This document shows, in pieces, positions 34,604 to 43,686 of a stretch of 64,000 bases of DNA (positions are counted from its first letter, which is position 1; every line of letters starts with the position of its first letter). The DNA is taken from positions 61,353 to 125,352 of the forward strand of contig NZ_JAAGPI010000029.1 of NCBI RefSeq assembly GCF_017104715.1, written 5' to 3'. The notes under the pieces are model-generated. The model was given only the letters and a program-made list of their open reading frames with translations, made no database searches and was not told where the DNA came from. Source of the DNA: Burkholderia sp. Ac-20365. GTDB taxonomy: Bacteria > Pseudomonadota > Gammaproteobacteria > Burkholderiales > Burkholderiaceae. A program made the position numbers and the translations under genes.

Positions 34604-34659
34604 GGCAGGCAAGCGACCGCATTTCGATTCCATCGATTCTCCAGCGCCTGCCGCCTCAC
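34601..34659 (+). promoter_or_regulatory. Hairpin overlapping the leader-peptide stop codon (candidate attenuator)
   Basis: TGAGG and CAGGC in the left arm (34601-34610) pair with GCCTG and CCTCA in the right arm (34647-34659), with a small bulge. Because the TGA stop lies in the stem, a ribosome finishing or stalling on the leader peptide would decide whether this hairpin forms. Confidence 0.4.
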
Positions 34660-34688
34660 ACGCACGAGCCTCGTGCCGGAGAACCGAT

Positions 34689-34850
34689 ATGTACTGCCTG
34701 CTTCTTTCGACCTTGCCGCAAACCCGCGAAGCGCGCGCGCACTACGACGCGTTCCTTTCGCTGAAGTACGAACGACGCGAGCGCTTCGCGACGTTCGCGA
34801 ACACGCTGCACAGCATCGCCGCGCGCCTGCGCCAACGCCTGGCCGCATAA
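34689..34850 (+). CDS. Small basic helical protein (53 aa) in the transporter leader
   Basis: ATG 34689 opens a 53-codon frame (MYCLLLSTLPQTREARAHYD at the start, RLRQRLAA at the end) that stops 42 bp before the transporter ATG. GCCGGAGAACCGAT supplies GGAGAA about 5-6 nt upstream. The peptide has a short hydrophobic start, then an amphipathic Arg-rich helix. It could be a regulatory small protein or a second translated leader element; codon bias fits a real gene. Family not recognised. Confidence 0.5.
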   Translation: MYCLLLSTLPQTREARAHYDAFLSLKYERRERFATFANTLHSIAARLRQRLAA

Positions 34851-34892
34851 ACGGAAATCATTCGACCTATATCCGTTCAAGGGAGAATAACA

Positions 34893-36548
34893 ATGGCAAC
34901 GCCACCACAAGCACTACCGACACGCTCCGCTGTTCTCGACGATGCGCATGTCGGCGATATCCGCGGCGCGCTCGGCACGATCGCGCATCACGACACCGCT
35001 CCGCGCAACAGCTGGGGCGCGCGGCTGCGCACCTTGCTCGCGATCGTCGGACCCGGCCTTATCGTGATGGTCGGCGACAACGATGCGGGCGCCTTCGGCA
35101 CCTATACGCAAGCCGGGCAAAACTACGGCACCACGTTGCTGTGGACGCTGCTGCTGCTCGTGCCAGTTCTTTACGTCAATCAGGAGATGGTGCTGCGTCT
35201 GGGCGCCGTGACGGGCGTCGGTCATGCGCGTCTGATCTTCGAACGCTTCGGCAAGTTCTGGGGTGCGTTCAGCGTCATCGATCTGTTCATTCTTAATGCG
35301 TTGACCATCGTCACCGAATTCATCGGCATTACGTTCGTGCTCGACTTCTTCGGTGTATCGAAGGTCGCGGGCGTGTGTATCGCCGCCGCGTTGACGATGG
35401 CGGCCGTCAGTACCGGCGACTTCAAACGCTTCGAGCGCTTCGCGATCGTGCTGTGTCTGATGAGCCTGTTGCTCGTGCCCGTGCTCGTGACGATCCATCC
35501 GCCCGTCTCGCAGATGACGCATCACCTCTTCATGCCCGCATGGCCCGCTCACGCGAAGCTGTCGGACGTGATGCTGCTGGTGATCGGCATCGTCGGCACG
35601 ACCGTCGCGCCGTGGCAGCTGTTCTTCCAGCAGAGCTACGTGATCGACAAGCGCATCACGCCGCGCTTCATGAAGTACGAGAAGGCCGACCTGTGGATCG
35701 GCATCGTGTTCGTGCTGATCGGCGCGATCGCGATGATCTCGTTCAGCGCGGCGCTGTTCGGCGGCAAGCCGGAATTCGGCCAGTTCACCGATGCAGGCGG
35801 CGTGATCGCCGGCCTCGAGAAGTATGCGGGCCGCACGCCTGCCGTGCTGTTCGCGATTGCGCTGATCGACGCGTGCATCATCGGCGCGGCGGCGGTGTCG
35901 CTGTCCACCGCCTATGCGATCGGCGACACGTTCAAGATCCGTCATTCGCTGCATCGCGGCGTCGCCGATGCGAAGGGCTTTTATCTCGTGTACTTCGCGA
36001 TCGTCGCGGCCGCCGCAGGACTCGTGCTGATCCCCGGCAGCCCGCTTGGTCTGCTGACGGAAGCGGTGCAAACGCTCGCAGGTGTGCTGCTGCCGAGCGC
36101 AACCGTGTTCCTGCTGCTGCTGTGCAACGACCGCGCGGTGCTCGGGCCGTGGGTCAATTCGAAAGGGCTGAATCTGTTCACGGGCGCGGTCGTGTGGGCG
36201 CTGGTGCTGCTGTCGGTAGTGCTGACGGCGTCCGTCGTCTATCCCGACATCAGCGGGCACGCGATCATCGAGATTCTCGCAGGCGGCACGCTGCTCGCCG
36301 TGGTGGGTTTCGTCGCCGCGACCACGCTGCGCAAGCTGCGCGGTGCACAAGTGGTCGATCATGCGCCGATTGTCACGCCGATTGTCAGCAAGACCGAGCG
36401 CGCGACGTGGCGCACCCCGCCGCTCGACACGCTGCCCCGGCCCACGATGACGCTCTCGCGCCGTATCTGGATGAGCGCGCTGCGCGGTTATCTGGTCGTG
36501 GCGGTTGCGCTGGTGATCGTCAAGGTCGTGCAGATCGCGTTGACGTGA
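34893..36548 (+). CDS. NRAMP-related divalent cation transporter (NRMT-like, likely Mg2+/Mn2+)
   Basis: 551 residues with 11-12 membrane helices in the LeuT/NRAMP arrangement. In helix 1 the canonical DPGN is replaced by VGDNDAGAFG, and in helix 6 the canonical MPH(N) is replaced by TTVAPWQLFFQQS. Loss of the helix-6 methionine is the hallmark described for NRAMP-related magnesium transporters (NRMT), which carry Mg2+ as well as Mn2+. Long N- and C-terminal cytoplasmic extensions are present. GGGAGAA precedes the ATG. A long leader with a candidate sensing peptide supports metal-dependent control. Some annotations would call it MntH-like. Confidence 0.82.
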   Translation: MATPPQALPTRSAVLDDAHVGDIRGALGTIAHHDTAPRNSWGARLRTLLAIVGPGLIVMVGDNDAGAFGTYTQAGQNYGTTLLWTLLLLVPVLYVNQEMVLRLGAVTGVGHARLIFERFGKFWGAFSVIDLFILNALTIVTEFIGITFVLDFFGVSKVAGVCIAAALTMAAVSTGDFKRFERFAIVLCLMSLLLVPVLVTIHPPVSQMTHHLFMPAWPAHAKLSDVMLLVIGIVGTTVAPWQLFFQQSYVIDKRITPRFMKYEKADLWIGIVFVLIGAIAMISFSAALFGGKPEFGQFTDAGGVIAGLEKYAGRTPAVLFAIALIDACIIGAAAVSLSTAYAIGDTFKIRHSLHRGVADAKGFYLVYFAIVAAAAGLVLIPGSPLGLLTEAVQTLAGVLLPSATVFLLLLCNDRAVLGPWVNSKGLNLFTGAVVWALVLLSVVLTASVVYPDISGHAIIEILAGGTLLAVVGFVAATTLRKLRGAQVVDHAPIVTPIVSKTERATWRTPPLDTLPRPTMTLSRRIWMSALRGYLVVAVALVIVKVVQIALT

Positions 36549-36740
36549 GTCAGAACTCTCTCACGTCGATTTCGAAGAATCCTGATAGCCCGCCTTCGGA
36601 CGGTGTGACACAGTATCGGCGGCCGGACCACGGTGCAGGTATCTGCCGACGCGATGCGAAGCAACAGCGCATACCTGACGCGTCGCATTGCGGTTGATGG
36701 GACGTGGACCGGCCCCTTCCTTTCCGGCATCCATACGACG

Positions 36741-36772
36741 AGGCGAGCCATGCAAGATGGCTCGCCTTTTTT
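36741..36772 (+). terminator. Rho-independent terminator after the NRAMP-related gene
   Basis: Perfect 11-bp stem AGGCGAGCCAT (36741-36751) / ATGGCTCGCCT (36757-36767), 5-nt loop, six T (36767-36772). It is 190 bp after the transporter stop and convergent to the GG-leader peptide gene; nothing recognisable is encoded in the 190 bp. Confidence 0.85.
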
Positions 36773-36790
36773 CTGCCCAAAGCACGCCGA

Positions 36791-37045
36791 TTACTGCAGG
36801 CGCGGATCGGCATCGACAGGCACGGCGCCGTGATACGGCGTGATCACGGGCCCGCCGCCCGCATAAATGGGCGGAGTGGGCAGATGCAACGGCGGCCAGG
36901 GCAGCGATGGCACGCCGGGCAAGCTCGGCCATGGGCTCGGCTCGGTTGGAAGGGTGACGGTCTGGATGCCGCCACGCACAGTCTTCGCGATTTGACAATC
37001 GAGTTCGTCGACCCGCGACAGGTCTTTCACTAGCAGATGAGTCAT
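36791..37045 (-). CDS. Double-glycine-leader peptide with proline/tryptophan-rich core
   Basis: 84 residues from ATG 37045 (GGAG 8 nt upstream). Residues 1-26, with LVKDLSRVDELD and ending TVRGG, look like a bacteriocin-type leader cut after Gly-Gly by a C39 peptidase transporter. The 58-residue remainder contains 16 Pro, two Trp (PWP twice) and a GGG, and no Cys. Similar short 'VKDL..ELD..VRGG' leaders occur in many Burkholderia small proteins. No C39 transporter, modification enzyme or immunity gene is adjacent, so export would depend on an unlinked system. Function unknown; antimicrobial or signalling peptide are options. Confidence 0.7.
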   Translation of the reverse strand: MTHLLVKDLSRVDELDCQIAKTVRGGIQTVTLPTEPSPWPSLPGVPSLPWPPLHLPTPPIYAGGGPVITPYHGAVPVDADPRLQ

Positions 37046-37188
37046 GATGATTCTCCAGCAACGATAAGGGTTGGCGAGCGCGGGCCGCGCCGTGCTCAAT
37101 GGGCGTGCTGCACGCACCATGCCAAATGCGGCAAACCCTGCTGCGATGGGCCTTGCGCCGTTGCTGGAGAGATGGACTGATTGATCGG

Positions 37189-37218
37189 GGCCAACAATCT
37201 GCTGTCGAGGTGTTGGCC
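37189..37218 (-). terminator. Hairpin downstream of the NlpD-like gene
   Basis: GGCCAACA (37189-37196) pairs with TGTTGGCC (37211-37218), loop 14 nt, 39 bp after the stop codon on the minus strand. There is no T-run on the minus strand, so termination is uncertain. Confidence 0.35.
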
Positions 37219-37256
37219 TTTCGGATGCGTTTCCAGATGCGCAACCGACCTTCGGT

Positions 37257-38003
37257 TCAGCGCGGCAGGAAGCTGAGCGGATCGGCCGGCTTGCCGTCCT
37301 TGCGCACTTCGAACTGGATGGACGGCACGCCGCTGCTGTCCGTGCCGACTTCGCCGATCGGCTGGCCTTGCGTGACGGCATCGCCTTCCTGCACCAGCAG
37401 CCTGCTGTTCTGGCCGTAAGCCGTGATCAGCGTGTCATCGTGCTTGATGATGACGAGCGGCCCGTACGCCTCGATGCCCGTACCCGCGTAGACGACGCGA
37501 CCCGTCGCGGCTGCGCGCACCGGGTCGCCCGGACGGCCGCCGATCACGATGCCTTTGGACTTGCCCGGCACGAACGGCTTGAGAATCGGACCGCGCAGCG
37601 GCCACGCGAGCGCGACCTGCGCAGGCGGCGCAGCAGGCGCGGGCTGGACCGGCGTGATGGTCGGTGCCGGCGTCGGTACCGGCGTGGTCTGCGCATAGGC
37701 TGGCGGCCCGACGCGCAGCAACTGGCCGGGCGCGACGGGCGACATTTGCGTCAGCCCGTTCCAGGCCGCGATATCCTGCGCGTGCTGGCCGTAGGCGCCG
37801 GCGATGCTTTGCAGCGTATCGCCCGGATTCACGCGGTAGAAGCCGGCTGGCACGCCGGTGGCGGCCGCGCCGCCCGACGTTCGGTAAGTGGGCGCCGGCG
37901 GCGCCGTCGTGTCCCACGGGTACGTGGTGCACGCGCCGAGCATGCTCGCGGCGGCGAGCGAGATCAAAACCTGCGTGACGACGTATTGCCGTTTTACTGT
38001 CAT
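37257..38003 (-). CDS. NlpD-like lipoprotein with LysM and M23 peptidase-like domains
   Basis: 248 residues from ATG 38003. The signal peptide ends MLGACTT, a lipobox with Cys, so it should be lipidated. A LysM domain (FYRVNPGDTLQSIAGAYG to PGQLLRVG) is followed by a Pro-rich linker and a C-terminal M23/LytM domain (RGPILKPFVPGKSKGIVIGG to QFEVRKDGKPADPLSFL). The HxxxD and HxH zinc residues of active M23 enzymes are missing (KGIVIGG and IQFEVR), so like NlpD and EnvC it is probably a non-catalytic amidase activator in the periplasm. Confidence 0.87.
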   Translation of the reverse strand: MTVKRQYVVTQVLISLAAASMLGACTTYPWDTTAPPAPTYRTSGGAAATGVPAGFYRVNPGDTLQSIAGAYGQHAQDIAAWNGLTQMSPVAPGQLLRVGPPAYAQTTPVPTPAPTITPVQPAPAAPPAQVALAWPLRGPILKPFVPGKSKGIVIGGRPGDPVRAAATGRVVYAGTGIEAYGPLVIIKHDDTLITAYGQNSRLLVQEGDAVTQGQPIGEVGTDSSGVPSIQFEVRKDGKPADPLSFLPR

Positions 38004-38254
38004 TTTTGTGGCCCTCGACGCGGTATGGGACGGCGGCTCAAGGTCGGCCGCCCGTCGTTCGAACGTGTAGCGGGTTATGCAGTGCAAATATTATGCCTCG
38101 ACCAGCGGTCGGAAAAATGACGCGTGGCAAACACGAATCTTGCAGGCTCGCCATGTCGGTTACCGACGCTCAACCGGCTGATACCGCTGTATTCATGGAC
38201 TCCGTGAATTCTTCTGCAATCCCAAGCAATTTCATGCGATCAGCACAAGCAGCG

Positions 38255-38566
38255 TCACACACTGCCTTCCGACTCGATCACCAGAATGCGTGCCTCGCCG
38301 ATAGGATGCGCCACGTGCTCGGTGCCGACCGACGCATGGAACACATCGCCCGTTTCCAGCACCGTCGAATGCTCGACGCCTGCTTCGCGATAGCGCATCT
38401 CCACCCGTCCGTTCAGCACGGCAAACACTTCCTCGCCGTCGTTGATATGCCACTTGTACGGCTGGTCGGTCCAGTGCAGACGCGTGGTGATGCCGTTCAT
38501 GTTGGCGATATCGAGCGCGCCCCAGGGACGCTCTGCTGTAAACGTGCTGCTGCGGACGATCTTCAT
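38255..38566 (-). CDS. Small cupin-domain protein
   Basis: 103 residues from ATG 38566, one beta-barrel cupin. KWHINDGEEVFAVLNGRVEMRYRE corresponds to cupin motif 1 and TGDVFHASVGTEHVAHP to motif 2, with His residues able to hold a metal. Single-domain cupins have diverse roles (isomerase, dioxygenase, sensor) and none can be chosen here. A TTG five codons earlier is a less likely start. Confidence 0.75.
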   Translation of the reverse strand: MKIVRSSTFTAERPWGALDIANMNGITTRLHWTDQPYKWHINDGEEVFAVLNGRVEMRYREAGVEHSTVLETGDVFHASVGTEHVAHPIGEARILVIESEGSV

Positions 38567-38807
38567 GGCGGCCTTGCGCAATGATTGTTGTCGAACTGCA
38601 CATTATAGTGGCGCCCGCGCGCATGCACGCGTCTTGCTCACCTGCCCGGAGAAGGCCGTTGCATGCGGCTTGCGAGCCATTGCATAGCTGAGGTGCTCGC
38701 CTATACTGAATCTTGCTGCGGTCAACGATCATGCGCATGCCCGCAGGCGCGATGCGCGGCAAGACGGTTCATTCCACTTCAGCGTTACCGTCTAACGAGG
38801 AGGTCTC

Positions 38808-39128
38808 ATGAACAAGGCGTTGTTTCTTGCCGTGCAGTTGAATGTCGACGAGATGACTTCATCCTCTGCGCTGGTCGAACTGCTCAATGCGCATCTCGTC
38901 TTCGCCGTCGATGTCGCCGAGGCCGCCGATGCCCTCGTGCAGCTTGCCAGCGTAAGCCGCCTGTCGAGCGGCGTGGAAGCGAGCGTCGAGATTCCCGCTG
39001 TCGCGCTCGAACAGCTGAGACAGGCGCTCGAAGCGCTGAGCGAATACGACCAGTCGTGGCTCTTCGCGCTGGAGCCCAGCCATGCGCTATTCGACGATAT
39101 CGCGCGCGGGCAACGCACGTTGCATTGA
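38808..39128 (+). CDS. Hypothetical protein, 106 aa
   Basis: A strong ribosome-binding site (GAGGAGG, 5 nt before the ATG) and good codon bias support a real gene. The translation (MNKALFLAVQLNVDEMTSSS at the start, about 20 Ala and 16 Leu) is predicted mostly helical, without signal peptide or metal motif. I do not recognise a domain. It is 55 bp ahead of the DUF2968-like gene on the same strand. Confidence 0.65.
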   Translation: MNKALFLAVQLNVDEMTSSSALVELLNAHLVFAVDVAEAADALVQLASVSRLSSGVEASVEIPAVALEQLRQALEALSEYDQSWLFALEPSHALFDDIARGQRTLH

Positions 39129-39183
39129 CACGCCCGCCACCCAGACAAGGTATGGCTTCCCGGCCGCCCACCGAGGACCGATC

Positions 39184-39933
39184 GTGAAAAATCTATTGAA
39201 CATGCGTCGTGCCGCTGTCGGCAATGGTGCTGCAGCACACCTGCATTTCCCGGCGCAAAGCGCCCCGCAATCCGACCCTGCCCGGCTCGACGAGGCGTCC
39301 ACGAGCGAAAGCGATGCAGGCACAACGATCGATGAACGGCCCGTCAGTGCGTCGCCACGCGCCGTCACGCCGCTGCATGCGGTGCAGGTCACGCCCTCCG
39401 CGCCGAACGGTCGCGCCGTGCAACTCGCCGACGCCGCCGATGTAGAACGCATGAACAACAGCGCAGAACTCACGACCTTTCACACGTTTCGCACTTTTGA
39501 TTATTCCGTCAGCCTGCTGTTTCATCCCAAAGAACTGAAATACTACGTCGCACTGTTTCAGGAGGAACGGCTGTGGCGCGTGCTATGCACGAGCGATATG
39601 AATACGGCGAAGCAGCTGTTCCACCACATGCAGGAACAGGCGACACGGCTGTCCGACGGCGAAACCCGCCGCCTGCAACTCGAAGCGCAGAATGAACAGC
39701 TGAAGCGCCTGATCGCCGAATCCGAAGCGCATGCCGAACGGCTGCGCGAGGGCTTGCAGCGCACGACCGAACAGGATCAGGCGGTTACCAGCCGGCAGCA
39801 TCAGTTGCGCAAGGATCTCGCGCAACTCGAATCGCAGCGGACCGCGGCTCAGGCGCAACTGAACAAGGTGCACCGGCAGGTACATCAGTTGAACGTCGCG
39901 AACAACGAAGCGATTCCGCATATGCCGCGGTAA
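39184..39933 (+). CDS. DUF2968-like coiled-coil protein
   Basis: 249 residues from a GTG at 39184 with GAGGA upstream. The first 90 residues are low-complexity, the middle part (TFHTFRTFDYSVSLLFHPKELKYYVALFQEERLWRV) is the conserved region, and residues about 140-240 form a long coiled coil (heptads such as RLQLEAQNEQLKRLIAESEAHAERL). This matches a Burkholderiales protein family of unknown function, which I tentatively identify as DUF2968. A strong bidirectional terminator follows. Confidence 0.72.
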   Translation: MKNLLNMRRAAVGNGAAAHLHFPAQSAPQSDPARLDEASTSESDAGTTIDERPVSASPRAVTPLHAVQVTPSAPNGRAVQLADAADVERMNNSAELTTFHTFRTFDYSVSLLFHPKELKYYVALFQEERLWRVLCTSDMNTAKQLFHHMQEQATRLSDGETRRLQLEAQNEQLKRLIAESEAHAERLREGLQRTTEQDQAVTSRQHQLRKDLAQLESQRTAAQAQLNKVHRQVHQLNVANNEAIPHMPR

Positions 39934-39976
39934 CGCGTCGGCCCGCGATGCGTCGAGCATAACGCGGACTGGATGT

Positions 39977-40016
39977 AAAAAACGCCGCCCAGGTTTGACC
40001 TGGGCGGCGCTTTTTT
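39977..40016. terminator. Bidirectional Rho-independent terminator
   Basis: A 12-bp perfect stem CGCCGCCCAGGT (39983-39994) / ACCTGGGCGGCG (39998-40009) with a 3-nt loop is flanked by AAAAAA on the left and TTTTTT on the right, so it works for the plus-strand DUF2968-like gene and the convergent DUF4148 gene. Confidence 0.9.
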
Positions 40017-40075
40017 ACCTGCTCGCGCTGGCTGGGCTCGCGGACCCAGCCGACGCTTTCAGCTAAGTTTTCAGC

Positions 40076-40396
40076 TTAGTTGCCGAAGAACACCGAGCGC
40101 GGGCCCTTTTCGTCGGCCAGCGAACGGCCAGCTTGCGACGTGCCATTCGTCTGCACGCCGTAGCCGCTCGTGCCGGCTTGCGCGACGTCTTCTGCGTGCA
40201 CGCGCGCTTCGGCGGCCTGGATGTTGTTCGGGTAATTCTGGCGATCGCCGAGCGGATCGTAGCCGGCCTTTTCCAGGCGGGCGAGGTCTGCGCGGACTTC
40301 AGCGCGCGTCAGCGGTTGCTGGCTCGATTGTGCAAACGATGCGACAGGAGCGGCGATAGCGGCAGCGAGAACGACTGCGGAAATCAGGGCTTTCAT
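40076..40396 (-). CDS. DUF4148 periplasmic protein
   Basis: 106 residues from ATG 40396 (GGAGG upstream). It has a signal peptide ending ASFAQS near residue 22, then the DUF4148 core LTRAEVRADLARLEKAGYDP and YPNNIQAAEARV. These small periplasmic proteins are extremely numerous in Burkholderia and of unknown role. A CGGACAC/GTGTCCG palindrome lies 36 bp upstream. Confidence 0.88.
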   Translation of the reverse strand: MKALISAVVLAAAIAAPVASFAQSSQQPLTRAEVRADLARLEKAGYDPLGDRQNYPNNIQAAEARVHAEDVAQAGTSGYGVQTNGTSQAGRSLADEKGPRSVFFGN

Positions 40397-40431
40397 GGAC
40401 AACCTCCGAGAACTTGTTTTTTGATTCGCTT

Positions 40432-40446
40432 CGGACACCGTGTCCG
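40432..40446. promoter_or_regulatory. 15-bp palindrome upstream of the DUF4148 gene
   Basis: CGGACAC-C-GTGTCCG, two perfect 7-bp arms, 36-50 bp before the start codon. It could be an operator or the base of a leader hairpin. The remaining gap up to the gnd terminator (40447-40630) is A/T-rich without a gene. Confidence 0.35.
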
Positions 40447-40630
40447 TCAGCGTTGAAGCAAGTTTAGGTAAGGAGACGTCCTAGGGAAATCCCTAGATTG
40501 GCTAAACTATGTTGCGATTATTGAAATAATTCGCAAACACAGGCGGACAAGGCGTTTTTGAGATCAAAAAATTGCAACACTGTGTTCCAAAAAACGTGCA
40601 CTGGATGAAACAATGCGGCCGGGCAATGAA

Positions 40631-40665
40631 AAACGCCCCGGCGCCATGAAGGCGCCGGGGCGTTT
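40631..40665 (-). terminator. Rho-independent terminator of gnd
   Basis: A 15-bp perfect stem AAACGCCCCGGCGCC (40631-40645) / GGCGCCGGGGCGTTT (40651-40665) with a 5-nt loop; on the minus strand it runs into TTTTT. It lies 43 bp after the gnd stop. Confidence 0.88.
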
Positions 40666-40708
40666 GAAGCGCGGACAGACGGGCTGCCTGGAACGCCAGC
40701 CCTACTCG

Positions 40709-42118
<1,410 letters not shown>

Positions 42119-42427
42119 GTGAATTCTCCAGATTCCGTTAAGTCGTGAGGCCGCGCCAACCATCGAGGCGCGGCGTCGAGGATGAAAGAATAAAAGAAAT
42201 GACGGGATGACGCTCGCGTACTCCTCCCGCCCGTCATCCCGGAGTCCCGCACGACCGGGTCCGGCACGGACGATGCATGCTGGCTTTCGTCCTGCTTTCG
42301 CGCCGCCTGCCGGGATGTGTCGATGCTGCCGTGATACCGCTGACGGTTCTCTAAAGCTTAGTCCGCGAAACACGTCGCGAACGCCTTTGATGCGGCCACG
42401 GATTCAACGTCTGACCCGCCGCAGCCG
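42119..42427. other. Intergenic region upstream of gnd with a hairpin
   Basis: No gene seen. CGGGATGACG (42203-42212) pairs perfectly with CGTCATCCCG (42232-42241). On the minus strand this hairpin precedes gnd by about 85 bp and follows the DUF938 gene by about 190 bp, so it could be a leader or a late terminator. Confidence 0.5.
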
Positions 42428-43042
42428 CTAACGTTTCCTGAACACGAGGCTGAAGTTGTTGGCGGGCATCTCGACGGGTTCGTCGGCGTCGAAGCCCGCG
42501 GCGTCCGCGAGTGCCACCACATCTTCCATGTCGCGCACGCCCCATGCGGGATTGCGGCTTTGCAATTGCTGGTCAAACGCGGCGTTGCTCGGCGCCGTGT
42601 GCGCGCCGCCGCGACGATACGGCCCATACAGGAACAGCACGCCGCCAGCCGGCAGCAGCCGTCCCGCGCCGTCGATCAGCGCCTGTGCCGACTCCCACGG
42701 CGAGATATGGATCATGTTGATGCAGACGATCGCGTCGGCGGCTTCGATGCCCCACGACGCGTCGCGCACGTCGAGGGCGAGCGGCGCGCGCACGTTGGTC
42801 AGGCCGCTATGCGCGGTCCATGCGGCGATCGATGCGCGCGCTTCGTCGTCGGCGTCGCTTGGCTGCCAGACGAGTTGCGGCAGCGCCGCAGCGAAGTGGA
42901 TCGCATGCTGGCCCGTGCCGCTCGCGATCTCGAGCACGGTGCCCGTGGCGGGCAGCACGCGCTTGAGAACGGCGAGAATCGGCTCGCGGTTGCGCTCGGC
43001 GGCGGGCGCGTGCTGGCGCAGATTGAGGTCGGGCGTGGTCAT
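42428..43042 (-). CDS. DUF938 SAM-dependent methyltransferase-like protein
   Basis: 204 residues from ATG 43042. The SAM-binding loop is VLEIASGTGQHAIHFA (near residue 37) and MIHISPWESAQALIDGAGRLLPAGGVLFLYGPYR follows, the pattern of the DUF938 methyltransferase family. It is the last gene of an eight-gene minus-strand run, 10 bp after the PNPOx-like gene. Its substrate is unknown. Confidence 0.85.
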   Translation of the reverse strand: MTTPDLNLRQHAPAAERNREPILAVLKRVLPATGTVLEIASGTGQHAIHFAAALPQLVWQPSDADDEARASIAAWTAHSGLTNVRAPLALDVRDASWGIEAADAIVCINMIHISPWESAQALIDGAGRLLPAGGVLFLYGPYRRGGAHTAPSNAAFDQQLQSRNPAWGVRDMEDVVALADAAGFDADEPVEMPANNFSLVFRKR

Positions 43043-43052
43043 GGCGTGTCGT

Positions 43053-43658
43053 TCAGTACAGGCTGGTGCGCATCCGTTCAACGAGGTCGCGATCATACGC
43101 GAGCGCGTCGAAAGTCTCACCGAAAATCCGCTTGTGCATGTCGCCCGCGCTCGGCAGCCGCGAGCGCTCGACGTGGCGCGCCGGATCCCACAGCTTCGAG
43201 CGGGCGAGCGCTTTCGAGCAATGAAAGTACACCGCATCGACATCGACGATCAGCACCGAGCGCGGCAGCTTGCCGTCCACCGCGAAGGTTTCCAGCAGCG
43301 CCGGATCGGCCGAAACGCGCCCGCGCCCATTCACACGCAGCGTCTCACCGACACCCGGCACGACGAACAGCAGTCCCACATGCGGATTGACGATCACATT
43401 GCGCAGGCTGTCGACGCGGTTGTTGCCGATGCGGTCGGGTATCGCCAGCGTGCGCTCGTCGATCAGACGCACGAAGCCGGGCGCGTCGCCGCGCGGCGAG
43501 CAGTCGAGCCCTTCGGGCCCAGCCGTCGCCAGCACGATGAACGGCGAGTTTTCGATGAACGCGCGATAGCAGTCGTTGACGTAAGGAATCTCCTTGCGCA
43601 CCGAGCGTTCGTGCGGCTGTCCGTACAACGCTTCCAGTTCTTCTATCGATGTGAGCAT
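43053..43658 (-). CDS. Pyridoxamine 5'-phosphate oxidase-like FMN-binding protein
   Basis: 201 residues from ATG 43658 (AGGGAAC upstream). The split-barrel pattern NSPFIVLATAGPEGLDCSPRGDAPGFV and NPHVGLLFVVPGVGETLRVNGRG matches the MSMEG_1061-type subfamily of PNPOx-like flavoproteins. Such proteins bind FMN or F420 and reduce or detoxify small molecules; they are not the vitamin B6 enzyme itself. It lies 28 bp after the sirtuin gene. Confidence 0.85.
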   Translation of the reverse strand: MLTSIEELEALYGQPHERSVRKEIPYVNDCYRAFIENSPFIVLATAGPEGLDCSPRGDAPGFVRLIDERTLAIPDRIGNNRVDSLRNVIVNPHVGLLFVVPGVGETLRVNGRGRVSADPALLETFAVDGKLPRSVLIVDVDAVYFHCSKALARSKLWDPARHVERSRLPSAGDMHKRIFGETFDALAYDRDLVERMRTSLY

Positions 43659-43686
43659 CGCTGTTCCCTGTTCATTGGCGTGTTCG

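Larger units (their letters stand above)
34172..34892 (+). promoter_or_regulatory. Long structured 5' leader of the NRAMP-related transporter
   Basis: The leader contains a stem GGCAAGACG (34244-34252) / CGTCTTGCC (34277-34285), a smaller GCCGC/GCGGC hairpin (34233-34246) that competes with it, a 17-codon leader peptide (34550-34603), a hairpin overlapping its stop codon, and a 53-codon ORF (34689-34850). I looked for the conserved cores of the yybP-ykoY manganese and M-box magnesium riboswitches and did not find them. Regulation by the leader peptide is therefore the better guess. Confidence 0.5.

Noticed and set aside
36549..36740. Small gene between the NRAMP-related transporter and its terminator
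   Set aside because: Short frames are present but none has a ribosome-binding site or plausible composition; treated as 3' untranslated sequence.
38152..38584. Plus-strand ORF starting MSVTDAQPAD
   Set aside because: Runs antisense through the cupin gene and loses plausible coding character after about 30 codons.
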